A model generated the notes under the pieces. That model did not search any database, had not been told where the DNA came from, and saw only the letters and a program-made list of their open reading frames with translations. Shown here in pieces: positions 34,502 through 46,960 of a stretch of DNA of 64,000 bases. The stretch spans positions 123,757,797-123,821,796 of the forward strand of contig CAKMRJ010005634.1 of assembly GCA_928212115.1 (NCBI GenBank). The letters run 5' to 3'. The DNA is from Lactuca virosa (Eukaryota; Streptophyta; Magnoliopsida; Asterales; Asteraceae). Position numbers and translations under genes: made by a program. How positions within the stretch are numbered: the first letter of the stretch is position 1; each line of letters opens with the position of its first letter.

Positions 34502-37500
34502 TGTCACACCCCAAAACCGGAACGGCGGAAACGTTCGGGGGTGGAGGACGTCATGTTTAGTATCACAAGACATGCATCATAGTAATCAAAGTAATGAACA
34601 ATCATTTCATTAGAAAGAAAGTGCTTACAAAGTATGTGGTCACATAACATAGACTACAAAGTAAATAACAAAATAAGACATGAAGCTATACTGCTCCATC
34701 TTCTGAATCCCAGTGCGCGTACCTGTCTACTGGTCTCCTGAGAATACAAGTTATTTTAAAAGCGTAGATCAGCATTTAAGCTGGTGAATTCATAAGATTT
34801 TAGTGATGTAAGAAGTTGTAGTAAATTGTAAGTTCTTTTTAGAAAAGTTCGCATGTTCCTCCAGAAAATCCTATATTTCCTGCTTTGATGAAAGATAAGT
34901 AAAAATGACTCTACAATCCTTTCTATGAGTACTAAATGGATACAAGTTATATAAAACCCAGAGTAAACATACAATCGATTGTGTGTATCTGCCCTAAGCC
35001 CACAACCAAACAAGGAATAGGAAATGAGGCGGAAGGCACACATCCCATTGTTTGTTAGATCATCGTTGTATATAACCCTGGCGTATTCACTTGGTACTCA
35101 TGGAGTTAACTGTAATAGTCCCTTTATATTTGATGAAAAGATTCTTTAAGAAAACCCTTATTTCTTTTAGTAAAAAATGGTAACCACAGTGGTTCCTTCT
35201 ATAATCACTTAGTTTATACTAGCTATATATAATCTAATATCAAATAGATAGTTAATTGTGTGAATCTACCCTAAGCCCACAACCAAACAAGGAACAGGAA
35301 ATGAGGCGGAAAGCACACATCCAACTACTTATCGGGTCTTAATTATATATAACCCTTATGTATAAAATAAGGCATTATAGAGTTAACCACCTAAGGTCCT
35401 TTAAGTTTATACTAGTTTAATAAAATGGATTAAACCCTTTACTGGTAAGTTTCTAGTTTTGTCTACCAAATGTTCTATTTGAAAAGTATGTTTTGTACTA
35501 GAAAACAGTGCATTGAATTAGTGTTCTATGACCTGGCCCATACCTGGTACCCCTTATGATTACTTGAGGTATAAAGAATATATATATAACTAAGATCGGA
35601 TAGATAGTAGACTGGGTGCATCTACTCTAAGCCCACAACCAAACAAGGAACAGGAAATGAAGTGGAAAGCATACATCCTACTACCTGTCGAATCCGATTA
35701 ATATATGTCCCTAATGTATACACTAAGGAATCATAAAGTTGGCATTATAGAACCCCTTTCTACTGAATGTACTAGACTCGACTGTTCTGTTTGTCGTTTG
35801 TAAAATGTAAGTTTTCCCTAGTTTATAACTATCTTAACTCGAAAATAGTTTGCATTAACTTTTAAGTGGAACTGTCACAATATGAAAGTAATGGGAAAAT
35901 GTAAGTACACATTTGTCTTTTGAATGACTTCCTGACGTACTGATTACCTTAAAACATGTTTGTTTTATTTATTAATATCCGGTACTTTGTAGATGTACCC
36001 CTTTATTAATCCGATACTTTGTAGAGTACACATATATATAAATCATGGCATATTGTAGATGCACCATATATATATGATCATGTATACCCAATTTACTATC
36101 ACCTTTTGTTTAGAACAATGAGTTAGTGATTATTGGTATAGTTAGATCATGTAGTGTTCTCCTGCTATAGCATTTAGTATGTTCGTTCTGTTATAGTATC
36201 TTAGTATGTTCTTTCTGTTATCCTGTATAGTGTATAATATGTCTCTCTGATGTATTGTATCTACCTCCCTATTTCTCTTAATAGTATGCTCTAGTATCTA
36301 GTATGAACTGAACCTCTAAACTATACCCCTTATAGTTTACTAGTGTTTTACTTGAACTGCTATTGAAAAGACTCATTTTCACTACTAAGTTATGCTTGTA
36401 CTTTAAAAAACAGAGTTTTGTTAAACTATAAAGTAACATAACTTTAAAAGTGTTTTTGAAATGTTTTGATTACTTATAAAAGACATAAGCAATCTTTTGA
36501 AAGATGTTTATAACATACATTTACACAATTATCATTGTGTTCAACTTGTATTCCCCCCCTTAAAAGAATTTAAAACAGTTAAAAGATTCATTATAGGGGT
36601 ATGAACTCACCTTATGTGGGTGATTCAAACGAATATGCGCGTAAGGATGAGAAGTTCCACGAATGAAGTCTCGAGACATAAACGAGTCCTAAATGACATA
36701 TATGGCATGTATTGGCATGAATATAGTGTTTATAAGCAACTATATGAAAGGAAACACCCTTAGGGACTAGGAAACACTTGAACCAAGTGTTAGAGTCACA
36801 TGTGATTCATCTAAGGGATGTTTAAGGCCAAGAAATGGTGTTTACGGCCATGAGTTTACGGCCATGGTGTAAACTCATGGTAAAATGTGCATAAGAGGGT
36901 GTTTGCATGCTAGGGAAACTTGAGGGACAATTGCTCTACACAATGATGAGAAAACCAACTTTATGGAAGGTGTTGAGGTGTTTACGGCCACACATTAAAG
37001 TGTATGGCCGTAAACTCACCAAATGATCTTATTTTGGGTCTTGAAGGTAAGGAGTTTCAAAGGTTCAAGTGTTCCAAGGGTTAGCAAGGGTCTAGAAGTG
37101 TTTAAGGCTCAAAACATGACAAATACAAGGGTTTACGGTCATGGTGTAAACTCCTGGCCGTAAACTCTCTTTGATGTTGAGTTTGATGATGTTTTAAGGC
37201 TATGATCTAGTGTTTAACATGTACTACTAGATGATAGATGGAATACTAACACTTTTGAGAGCCTTTGATGAGTTTTCGGCCACCAAGAACAAGTGTGTGT
37301 TCTTGGTGTTCTTGGTCAAAGATGAAGATCTAGCCAAAAGATGTTTTCATGGATGGAATCAAAGGGTGATTCATGAATAAGAAGGATAATCACAACTAGA
37401 GGGTAGAATCATTTACATTTTGGAAGATCGGGAATGAAATGCTTGATGATACTTGAGAGAGAATGGAAGTGTTCTTGAAGTGGAAATGAAATAATGAAAG

Positions 37501-37733
37501 AAAATTGAAGGAAGTGAGTCTTAAGGAGGGAGTTTACGACCCACCTTGAGTTTACGGCCGTAAACTCAAGTGTTGTGGCTGTGAACTCTTGTTGGTGGTC
37601 CTCAGGCTTGAATTGTTGCACAGTGTCTCTAGCAGGTACATTCTAAAACTCATTCCTGAAGTGTACCAGGCTAAAAACCCAATAGAATGACCCTTAACAT
37701 GGCTAGAAGGCAATAAATTTTTGGGTTGTCACA
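34502..37733 (-). mobile_element. Solo LTR (3232 bp) of a Gypsy-B type element
   Basis: On the plus strand it begins TGTCACACCCCAAAACC and ends TTTTGGGTTGTCACA, the same termini as the Gypsy-B LTRs, with perfect ATTAA flanks. There is no internal coding region, primer site or second LTR. A solo LTR left by recombination between the two LTRs of a full element therefore fits. Inside are three copies of a conserved 19-base motif, GTTTACGGCC palindromes including an exact 20-bp one at 37548-37567, and a C tract at 36553. The open frame at 34756-35043 is not considered a gene. Confidence 0.9.
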
Positions 37734-37738
37734 ATTAA

Positions 37739-37988
37739 GCATAATCCTGATACTTTGAAAAGATTCAGAAAGTAGCAGAACAAATAACAAGAATCTATTA
37801 GGCGGAAGGATAAAAGATTCACTAATCTGAGAAGAAAGGATAATGCTTTAGTATTATGCTTTATGATCATCTTAGTGATTGTGGTTTTATATCGCAATTG
37901 ATCCTCAACGAACATTTTACTACAATTGTATGACTAAGAAGAGGGATCGAACATTGTTTGAAATGAGTCGATCATAGATGAATCATAT
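37739..37988 (+). pseudogene. pol: Copia-4 integrase fragment between solo LTR and Gypsy-C
   Basis: Joined to 34501 it reads PYKIKHNPDTLKRF, parallel to LIKHKSENFERF of Copia-1 integrase. The end (KKRDRTLFEMSRS) parallels RRNRTLLDMVRS. Several stops. Confidence 0.75.
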
Positions 37989-39124
37989 TGTGACAACCCG
38001 TTATTTTCAATCTTGTAAAAGTCAAACAAAGTCAACAAAAGTCAAACATGTCAAATAAAATTCAAATTTGTCGTTTTGATTTATCTTATTAAGGTTAGAT
38101 TAATAATCTTTATGAGTATAAACCTTGTATTAAAGGTGTTGTGAGGATTAGAAGTAAAAATCACTCAAGACGAAAAACCCTCCCAAACCTTCAAGTCTTC
38201 GGACCGAATACCATTCTCAGTGAAGATCCTTCGGACCGTAAACCCACCTTGGACCGCAAACGCCCGAAGGCAGCAATCGGTTCTTGGTCGGAAACCCTAT
38301 TACTCAATGCAAGTTCTCGGCCAAAACCGGCCAGATTCTTATCCATTGTCACGGGTTTTGAGATATTTTGTGCATCCCAACGAACTTGTCCCATCAACTC
38401 TTCCTTCCTATTTATACATAAAACCGAAAACATATCCTCACTTCTTCACCTTACAACTGAAAACACTTCTTCTCTCCTAAGAACATCAAGCCGAGCACCT
38501 AGTATTCTCTCATATATCATACAAAAACTCACCTTATTCTCTTTAGGATCTTGCTAATTTCACTTAGTGTTCTTCATCCTTTCAAGAAATCATCATCCAT
38601 CATATTAAACTCCAACCGAAAACAGTCACATCTTCTTGGTTTCACCAAGAACACCAAGGACACCACTTGAATCATCAAGTGGCTAAAAACTCAAGGCTGA
38701 CCGAAAACTCCCATCAGCCTCATGAATTACTTCTAACACTCCTATTTTGTTAGTGAATCTTACATATTAGGTTATTTCCTTAACATTCTTGCCTTTATAT
38801 TCACTAATTATATACATATATTGCATGAAATGCTATTAGGATCGGTTTTGTTACAGGATCTTACTCGTGGAATTAAAACTACCTTTTTGGATCTTCACTA
38901 GATTCCTCACATAAGGTGAGTTCATACCCCTATGTTTTACCATTTTAAATGATTTCAGGGGGAGAATACAAGTAGAAAACAAAATATTTGTGTCAACACT
39001 TACATGTGATTACAAACCATTTTTAAGATACTAATTCTTTTATAAACTTATTAAACTATTTTTAAACTGTTTTCAAACTATTAACTTGTTCTTTTTATCA
39101 AATCATATTGATATATATATATAT

Positions 39125-39157
<33 letters not shown>

Positions 39158-39615
39158 GATATATATATATATATATATATATATATCGTTATGTATAATT
39201 AGGATTTAACAGACTTAGGACTATTGCTTTTACCTTGACTCTTGTTCCTTGTTTGGTTGTGGGCTTAGGGTAGGATCACCTACCGACTGTCAGTTAAACC
39301 TTAATTCTACATGCCAAGTATATATATGAGTATTAAACTTATTTCAATAACATTGGCAATTAGTTCAGTTCAAACATAACATTAGGAAACTATAATAGGT
39401 ATAGTTTTGAGATTTTTTCACACTATTACTAGTTCAATAATACATTACATGAATAAATACAGAAGTATAAACTAATTTTCATTGCAAGTTCATTATTCAT
39501 TTACAAGAACAAGAAAACATATACATACTATACTTAAACGGGTTAATACTAGAATGTGAGATACTACTTCATGGTGCTTAGTAATATGCTTGCTAAGTCA
39601 TGTTTATAACCAGAG
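37989..39615 (+). repeat. Gypsy-C 5' LTR, truncated (first about 1.63 kb)
   Basis: It begins TGTGACAACCCGTTATTTTC and aligns with 57301-58858 of the 3' LTR. The match stops after ATAACCAGAG at 39615, where Gypsy-B LTR sequence takes over. About 0.8 kb of LTR is missing. The motif TTCCTTGTTTGGTTGTGGG is at 39245-39263, and an expanded AT run at 39111-39186 is almost absent from the 3' LTR (near 58420). Confidence 0.88.
39111..39186. repeat. (AT)n microsatellite in Gypsy-C 5' LTR
   Basis: A long, slightly interrupted AT run; the 3' LTR has only about five AT units at the same place. Confidence 0.88.
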
Positions 39616-41990
39616 CCTTTGAAAAAGGTAAAAGTTTTCCCCAGTGAAACTATCAGTAAGAAAATATAGTTTTGGACTTTATTCATGTAAAGTAATTGGG
39701 AAAATAAGGTTTTACCCCAGCAGTGGCACTGCCGGCTAAATGAAATAAAATGCAGACTCTAGGTAGTATTAAATGTACAATACACCTCGGGGAGCCTGTT
39801 TGGCCTTTAATTCTTAATGTGTAATGAAAGGTTTGAATGTGAACTCGTATGTAACCATGCTGATTGACGATCGAATAACTAATGACCCTCTGAGTCATAT
39901 GTAGTGATGTGACATTTTGTCACCCCTTGGCCTTTCGGTTGGGACTGTAGCTAGCAGTCGGGATGTGGGGGTGTCTGTCCCGTATAGATCTATACACATA
40001 ATGCCCGCTTTCCCTCCAGGAGACTCTGGTAACACGGTGATAGCACTGTGAAGTGTCGTATCGAGAAGTAGTATGTCACATTCTAATTATAGTATATTCT
40101 CTTGTGTATTGTATAATGTATTTTCTGGTATAATGTATAGAGTGTTCCCTTGTATAGTATATAGTATTCTCTTTGTATAGTATTTAGCATGTATTGACTC
40201 ATAACTGTACTGACTCTGGTAGGTGTCATTGTAATAGTAGTAATGAGTAATAATCCTTAACTATACCTATTATAGTTAAATAGTAATGTTGATTGCATGC
40301 CTTTGATACAGAAAGGTACTGAACTGAAGTGAAGACTTTTATATCCCACACAAATATATATGATATATAACTAAGAATTCAACGACAATCAGACAAATAA
40401 CAGAATACCCTAAGTCCACAACCAAACAAGGAACAGGAAATAAGGTGAGCTATCAGTCCTAAGTCCTTCAAGTCTTACTTATATAAATATATTAGTATAG
40501 AGATGGGTTTGAAAATAAAGCAAGTTTAAAAGAGTTTGAAAACAGTTTTGGCATTTAAAGAGTTTGATAAAAGGTTTGAAACACTTGAAAATCCAAAGTT
40601 TGATGTAATTTGAAAGCAGTAGCAAATCTTGTAGTCTGTTCTAGTTATTAGTCACATGTGATTGATACAATAACTATAACAGTTCAACTTGTATTCCCCC
40701 CCCCCCATAAAAGCATTTAAAATCATTTAAAAGGTCGATTTAGGGGTATGAACTCACCTGCAGTGAGTGGAGTGGATGGAAGTGCCGGGTAGGATGCTAG
40801 GTGTCAAGTGAGACTTGAACACACACACTGATCCTATGTAACATGTAGTGATACATAAATGTATCTAATTAGTTATTTAATAACTAAATAATCAAGTAAA
40901 GACACTCTAATACATGGCAACACTTAGTTTCAAGTGCTAGGAGTGCTAAAGGGTTGTATCTAAGGAGAGTATGGCCTCACATTGGAGTTTACTCCTCAAA
41001 TGGTAACCCTATATGTTCTTACGGTTTCTGGACCATTTCCCCCATGCGTTTACGGCCGTAAACTCATGGTAATGGTGCATTTGTGTGTTTTAAGGCCTTA
41101 TACCTCACAAAGAAGTGCTCTAGGTTTGCTTCAAAGGCTTGGGAAGTGATTAGGGCTCGAAATGGCTCACTTTTGGAGTTTACGGTCCTTGGACCACCCT
41201 TGAGAGTTTACGGCCGTAAACTCATGGTTACTCCAACCTTTTCGTGTTTTGGTGTTTCTAGTTCATGCATGCAAGGTTCTAGTCTTTTATCCAAGCTATA
41301 AAAGGTGTTAGGGGCATCTAAACACCACTTGGTGGTGTTCACAGTTCAAGGATATCCCTTGACCGTAAATACATATGATCTTCGGGATTTTGATGTTCTT
41401 TCCATGGATTAGCAAGTATACTAACCAAATAACTAGTTAGGGGGAGTATACTTACTTATATGAAGCTTGTAAGAGTGTTTAGGGCCCAAGAACACTAGTG
41501 TGTGTTCTTGGTGTTTTGAAGAACACTTGAAGATATAAGTAAAAATGAAGAATCCATGGATGAAATGATGTATAAACACTAGATTAAGTGTTGTATGAAC
41601 GAATCTAGGAAGGAAACACTTACATTTTGGCGGATTTGAAGAAATGAACTTATGATACTTGAGAGAAAAAGTTGGTGTTCTTGAGGTGGGAAGTGTAAAA
41701 TGAGGGAATAGTGGGTAAACTCACGCTATATGCATGAGTTCTTGGGAAAATGGTGTTTACGGCCCAAACTCCTCTTGTTTGGTCGTAAACACCTAGCTAA
41801 GGTGTTGTTGTTTTTGTTTGTTACACATCACTCATAACGACACTTCCTTTTATTTATTCGTTTGATGAATTTAAAAATAAAACACCCAAACGGACTTAAA
41901 ACCGGCCAAAATGTACTGGAATGTATTTGACTAATTATTTGAAGTGTTTAACTGTAGAGATTATACAAATGAAAATTTTGGGTTGTCACA
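39616..41990 (-). repeat. Gypsy-B 3' LTR, truncated (2375 bp)
   Basis: Matches 48733-51161. The plus-strand left end is missing and fused to Gypsy-C LTR. It ends GGTTGTCACA at 41990. It contains a poly-C tract (40696-40707), motif copy 40415-40433, palindromes at 41046-41065 (near-exact) and 41204-41223 (exact). The frame at 39683-39898 recurs in the other LTR and is not a gene. Confidence 0.9.
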
Positions 41991-42002
41991 TCATCCCCCC
42001 GT
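41991..42002 (-). promoter_or_regulatory. Gypsy-B polypurine tract
   Basis: The minus strand reads AACGGGGGGATGA next to the 3' LTR. It is almost identical to the Gypsy-C tract AACGGGGGATGA. Confidence 0.85.
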
Positions 42003-42058
42003 TAGAGGGAATTTCGTCCCGAAATTAGAGTTCAGGCAACTAAGTTATTACAAAATAA

Positions 42059-44497
42059 CTAAGTAAAAAGATGAGGATATTTAAGTTTCATCTGATCCTC
42101 GCGCTCCCAAGTGAATTCAGGTCCTCGCTTGGCGTTCCAACGAACCTTCACGATTGGGATGCGGCTTTGTTTTGTTCGTTTGACTTCTCGGTCCATGATC
42201 TCTACTGGTTCTTCCACGACGTTGAGGCTCTCGTTGATCTCGATCTCGTCGAGTGGGATTACAAGAGTCTCGTCGGATAGGCAATTTTTCAAGTTAGAGA
42301 CGTGGAAGGTAGGATATGCGTTACTTAGCTCGTGGGGAAGGTTGAGTTTGTAAGCTACGGGGCCGATTCTAGCGAGAATTTCGAAAGGCCCTATGTATCT
42401 TGGATTCAGCTTTCCACGCTTTCCGAAGCGTATCAAGCCTTTCCAGGGTGAGACTTTCAAAAGGACTCGGTCTCCCACCTGGAACTCCAAAGGTTTCCTT
42501 CGTTTGTCTGCGTAGCTTTTCTGTCGGTCTCTAGAGGCTTTCAATCGTTCACGAATCTGAACGATCTTCTCTGTCGTTTCCCGAATGATCTCCGGACCCG
42601 TGAGAGTGCTGTCAGGAACTCGTCCTTTAGCTAATTGGGTGTCACCCACCTCAGCCCAGCACAGAGGGGATCTGCACTTTCGGCCATAGAGGGCTTCAAA
42701 TGGAGCAGCCTTGATGCTCGTGTGATAACTGTTGTTGTAGGAGAATTCGACAAGGGGTAAGTGGGTATCCCATGCCTTACCAAAGTCGATCACACAGGCT
42801 CGCAGCATATCTTCCAAAGTTTGGATAGTCCACTTACTTTGTCCGTCGGTCTGTGGATGGTAGGCTGTATTCATGTCCAGCCTCGTTCCTAAGGAGCTTT
42901 GTAATGACTTCCAGAACCTCGAAGTGAATCTACTATCTCTATATGAGATAATAAATATAGGAATACCATGCAGCCGTACGATCTCCCTAATGTATGTTCT
43001 TGTGAGCTTCTCCATCTTGTCGGTTTCTTTGATGGGTAGGAAGTGTGCGGACTTGGTCAATCTGTCGATGATGACCCATATGGTATCAAGCCCACCCGCT
43101 GTTTTGGGTAACTTGGTTATGAAGTCCATAGTGATATGCTCCCACTTCCACTCAGGTATCTCCGGTTGTTGGAGTAGACCTGACAGTTTCTGGTATTCGA
43201 CCTTGACCTTTGCACAATTAAGGCATTTACTAACGAAGGTAGCAATCTCTGCTTTCATGTTAGGCCACCAGTATGACTTCTTAAGATCCAGATACATCTT
43301 ATCTGAACCTGGGTGGACGGAATATCGAGTATTGTGCGCTTCCTTCATGACCACGTCTCTAAAGCCACCGTGCTTCGGTGTCCAGATCCGGTCCATGAGA
43401 TAGAAGGCTCCGTCACCCTTGGCTTCCAGGTTCTTATCCATTCCTCGCAGGGATTCTCCCGCTACATTTTCAGGTTTCAAAGCATCGAACTGAGTCTCCT
43501 TAATTTGTGCGGATATATGCAAATGGATAGTCATTGTTAGTGACTTGACTCTTCGGCCAGAATATTCTTTCCGACTTAGGGCTTCTGCTACTACGTTGGC
43601 TTTACCCGGATGATAACGAATTTCGCATTCGTAGTCATTGAGTAGCTCGACCCACCATCGTTGTCTCTTGTTGAGCTCTTTCTGGTTGAAGATGTGTTGG
43701 AGGCTTTTGTGGTCCGTATAGATGGTGCTCTTCGTACCATATAGATAGTGTCTCCAGATTTTTAGGGCGAATACAACCGCTCCTAATTCGAGGTCGTGTG
43801 TGGTGTAGTTGACGTCGTGTGTCTTCAGCTGTCTTGAGGCGTAGGCGATGACGTTACCTCGTTTCATCAGAACACAGCCGAGCCCTTGGTTGGGTGCATC
43901 GCAGTATACCACAAAGTATTCTATCCCTTCGGGGAGGGACAGTATCGGTGCGGTGCATAAGGCTCGCTTCAGGGTTTGGAATGCCTTCTCTTGTTTCTCT
44001 TCCCAGTCAAAGGCCACGCCTTTCTGGGTCAATGTAGTCAGGGGTTTCGCGATTCGAGAGAAGTTTTGAATGAACCTGCGGTAGTAGCCAGCGAGGCCTA
44101 GAAATTGACGAATTTCCGTAGGCGTCTTCGGTGCTGACCAGTTCTCAATGGCTTTAATCTTGGATGGGTCCACGTGGATTCCTTCTTCGCTCACCACATG
44201 TCCTAAGAATTCGACTCTTCGGATCCAAAATTCGCACTTAGAGAACTTCGCGTATAGCTTCTCCGATCGTAAGGTTTCCAGGACTTGTCGTAGATGATTG
44301 CTATGCTCTTCCTTACTTCGAGAGTAGATAAGTATGTCATCAATGAAGACGATGATGAACTGATCCAAGTAAGGACGACATACCCTATTCATTAAGTCCA
44401 TGAATACTGCGGGCGCATTGGTCAGTCCGAACGGCATCACCACGAACTCGTAGTGTCCGTAACGAGTTCGGAAGGCTTTTCGGAACATTTTCCTCAA
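42059..44497 (-). CDS. pol: Gypsy-B pol: RT (C-terminal part), RNase H, integrase and chromodomain tail
   Basis: 812 open codons. [16 protein letters not shown] near residue 20 and [12 protein letters not shown] with the catalytic Asp pair at 53-54. Connection: [12 protein letters not shown]. RNase H (about 195-320): [38 protein letters not shown]; the last motif is VAEALSRKE instead of VADALSRK. Integrase zinc domain (about 390-440): [11 protein letters not shown] and CLNCAKVK. Integrase core: first Asp kept ([10 protein letters not shown]), second changed ([11 protein letters not shown], normally SDRD), catalytic Glu changed ([12 protein letters not shown], normally SERT). The tail [19 protein letters not shown] resembles a Tekay-type chromodomain that targets chromatin. 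RT N-terminus is in another frame upstream (44579-45493), so a frameshift near 44500-44580 breaks pol. Confidence 0.92.
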   Translation of the reverse strand: MRKMFRKAFRTRYGHYEFVVMPFGLTNAPAVFMDLMNRVCRPYLDQFIIVFIDDILIYSRSKEEHSNHLRQVLETLRSEKLYAKFSKCEFWIRRVEFLGHVVSEEGIHVDPSKIKAIENWSAPKTPTEIRQFLGLAGYYRRFIQNFSRIAKPLTTLTQKGVAFDWEEKQEKAFQTLKRALCTAPILSLPEGIEYFVVYCDAPNQGLGCVLMKRGNVIAYASRQLKTHDVNYTTHDLELGAVVFALKIWRHYLYGTKSTIYTDHKSLQHIFNQKELNKRQRWWVELLNDYECEIRYHPGKANVVAEALSRKEYSGRRVKSLTMTIHLHISAQIKETQFDALKPENVAGESLRGMDKNLEAKGDGAFYLMDRIWTPKHGGFRDVVMKEAHNTRYSVHPGSDKMYLDLKKSYWWPNMKAEIATFVSKCLNCAKVKVEYQKLSGLLQQPEIPEWKWEHITMDFITKLPKTAGGLDTIWVIIDRLTKSAHFLPIKETDKMEKLTRTYIREIVRLHGIPIFIISYRDSRFTSRFWKSLQSSLGTRLDMNTAYHPQTDGQSKWTIQTLEDMLRACVIDFGKAWDTHLPLVEFSYNNSYHTSIKAAPFEALYGRKCRSPLCWAEVGDTQLAKGRVPDSTLTGPEIIRETTEKIVQIRERLKASRDRQKSYADKRRKPLEFQVGDRVLLKVSPWKGLIRFGKRGKLNPRYIGPFEILARIGPVAYKLNLPHELSNAYPTFHVSNLKNCLSDETLVIPLDEIEINESLNVVEEPVEIMDREVKRTKQSRIPIVKVRWNAKRGPEFTWEREDQMKLKYPHLFT

Positions 44498-44578
44498 GCA
44501 CTCGTAACTGGTGATACCCGGACCTCAGGTCAATCTTGGAAAAGTAACTCGCCCCTTGCAGTTGGTCAAATAAATCGT

Positions 44579-45493
44579 CTATGCAAGGAAGAGGATAACG
44601 ATTTTGACCGTCAGTTTGTTGAGTTCCCTGTAATCGATGCACATACGGAACGATCCGTATTTCTTCTTTACGAACAAGATCGGTGCTCCCCAGGGTGAGA
44701 AGCTTGGTATTATAAAGCCCTTGCTGAGCAGTTCGTTAAGTTGACCGGACAGTTCTTGCATCTCAGCAGGTGCTAGACGATAGGGCGATTTGGCTATGGG
44801 GGTAGCTCCTGGGATTAAGTCGATTCGGAACTCGACTTGTCGTTGCGGAGGTAAACCTGGTAGCTCTTCCGAAAAGATGTCGGGGAAATCGCATACTACG
44901 GGGAAGTCTTTTAGGTCTTTTGTTTTCTGGCTCGTATCGACGACGTGTGCAAGGAATGCACGATGTTCCTTACGCAAGTACTTCTGGGCTTGAATACTTG
45001 AGGTGATACGGAGGCTCGTACTAGGTTTGTCTCCGTAGATCAACAAGGTTTCATTATTCGGTAGGTTCAGACGGATTGCTTTGTCGAAACACAGAATATC
45101 GGTACGATGGAGACTCAACCAGTCCATGCCCACAATGACATCGAAGCTCTTGATTGCTACTGGTATGAGGTCGATTGGAAACGAATGGTTATCTAGTGTG
45201 AGGGTACAACCTATGTAGATCTCGTTAGAACTTTCTGTTTTTCCGTTAGCCATTTCTACGACGAAGGTTTCTTTTAGTGGTTGCGGTGATTGTTTAAGTA
45301 AGTGTTTAAAGTTTTGGTTTACGAAACTCCTCTCTGCCCCTTTATCAAATAGGATACAAGCATAAGACTTATCGAGAAGGAACGTACCCGTGACTACTGT
45401 GGGGTCTGCTACTGCTTCATTGTGGCCAATGGCAAGTAGTCTCCCTGTTCCTCCCGTATTCCCAGCCTTCGGACAGTTTCTTTTGAAATTCAC
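44579..45493 (-). pseudogene. pol: Gypsy-B protease and RT N-terminus
   Basis: 304 open codons. After the end of a zinc knuckle ([10 protein letters not shown]) comes the protease active site [15 protein letters not shown], where Asp-Ser-Gly is Asp-Lys-Gly, and the [11 protein letters not shown] block. RT entry: [54 protein letters not shown] and [14 protein letters not shown]. The frame then leaves the RT reading, which resumes as [19 protein letters not shown] and [11 protein letters not shown] in the 44385-44642 frame before entering the main pol frame. Two shifts are needed to read through. Confidence 0.9.
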
Positions 45494-46587
45494 TATCTCG
45501 CCACAGCCGTAGTAGGCCTGGCTTACTCCCGAACTGGGACCTGGGAAATGGGTTTGGGTGGTGTTCGGAAAAACCGGGCGGTATGGCCCTTCCGGTCATA
45601 GTTAATGTAGTGAATTTCCCGAGAGGGGCCGTTGTGATGGAAAGAGCACTTGGTGCACTTGGGTAGACTCCCTGCATATGTTTTGGCTGGTACTGGGGCA
45701 GCAGGAGTAGTGGCAGCATGGACAGCCACCGTTTGTTGGTTCTTTGAAGAGGATTGGGCTGATTTACCCTTCTTTCAGTCCCACCGCTTCCTTTTGTTGT
45801 CGGATGTCTTGGTGGGTGTAGTGGCAACCGTTGTGGTTGCTGATGGAGTGTAAGGAACTTCATGATCAATCAACCTTTGGGCCAATTCCTTGGCACTGTC
45901 AAAGGTCGTAGGGTATGATGCTAGGACGTTCCCTCGATACGGGGGCACTAAACCCCAGATGTATCTTTCAATTTTCTTGCCTTCGGTGGGGACCATGTTA
46001 GGACACAAAGTCACCAGGTCGCAAAAACCTGGCTGTATAAGCCACTATGTCGGTCCCCTCATCTTGAGGTTCTAGAGTTCCTCCTCGAGTTTCTGGATTT
46101 CGCGCCTAGGGCAGTACTCACTTGTCAGAAGGTCTTTCAGTGTGTCCCAGCCCATGGCGTTGGCTGTTACCAAAGAGAGTGATTTGACATGGCCATTCCA
46201 CCATGTCAGGGCCCCTTCAGTGAAGGTGCAAACAGCGAACTTTATCTTGCTATCTTCAGGGCACGAGCACATCTCGAAGATGGCTTCAGTTCTTTCGATC
46301 CATTGGGACAGTGCAATGATCCCTCCGGTCCCATTGAAGAATGTTGGTTTGCAGTTCATGAAATCCTTATAGGTACACCCCTGTGTACGTGGGTGGATTT
46401 CACCATGTATAGAGTTGGTGCCCGTTCCAGCTCCACTTGCGTCACCAGAATTTATTTGGGCCATAGCTGCGGTCACAGCTGCAGTCACAGCTGCTTGAAA
46501 CATCACTGCATCGAACTGTGGAGGGGGTGGTGGTGGTGGAGTTTGACTTGCAGGCGTGCTTCTGGTCGTACGGTTGCGAGGCGGCAT
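45417..46587 (-). pseudogene. gag: Gypsy-B gag
   Basis: ATG at 46587 gives MPPRNRTTRSTPASQ, then a Pro-rich and Ala-rich N terminus (VTAAVTAAMAQINSG). The gag domain follows: TYKDFMNCKPTFFNGTGG, LSQWIERTEAIFEMC, ALTWWNGHVKSL and ILTSEYCPRREIQKLEEEL-type residues to 46072, where a stop occurs. Reading continues in other frames: 45775-46014 (PTEGKKIERYIWGLVPPYRG, FDSAKELAQRLID) and 45417-45869 with Zn-knuckle remains (CTKCSFHHNGP). At least one stop and two frameshifts. The corresponding region of Gypsy-C keeps two intact knuckles. Confidence 0.88.
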
Positions 46588-46960
46588 CTTTTACTGAAAG
46601 TTTATAGAAACGATGATAACCGTAAGAATCAATTGTAAGTATAATGAGAGTGTTTCATGGACTAAATCGCCATAGTCCAACTGTTAGGTAGTGACATAAC
46701 AATAGAGTAGGGAAACACAAGAGTAAGAACTTTCCAATAGATTAGATAACTGTCAATATTACTGGTATTACTGATGTAAAATGAGTTCAGAAAAGTTGAC
46801 CTAACAGTAGGTCTTACATCAAACCATAAGGAAATTGTTGGCAGCTTAGAAGTCTAATCAGAGTACTTTTAAAAAGTTAGGAATATTTTACAGACAAGTG
46901 CTTCCTAAAGCACGGAAAGAAAGGCTATTCCTAATTCAAAGTAAAATGAGTTGACATCTT
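46588..46960 (-). other. Gypsy-B spacer between the additional ORF and gag
   Basis: 373 bases without coding signal, separating the 3' end of the upstream ORF from the gag ATG. The homologous spacer in Gypsy-C is 52285-52690. Confidence 0.65.

Noticed and set aside
34756..35043. A 95-codon minus-strand frame that is similar to one at 63031-63369
   Set aside because: Both lie at the same place in related LTRs. The similarity follows from DNA homology and includes frame-disturbing indels, so it is no evidence for a protein.
42873..43403. A 176-codon plus-strand frame with a 176-codon twin at 55899-56429 on the minus strand
   Set aside because: Both are exact antisense shadows of the integrase coding region in Gypsy-B and Gypsy-C; conservation comes from the sense protein.
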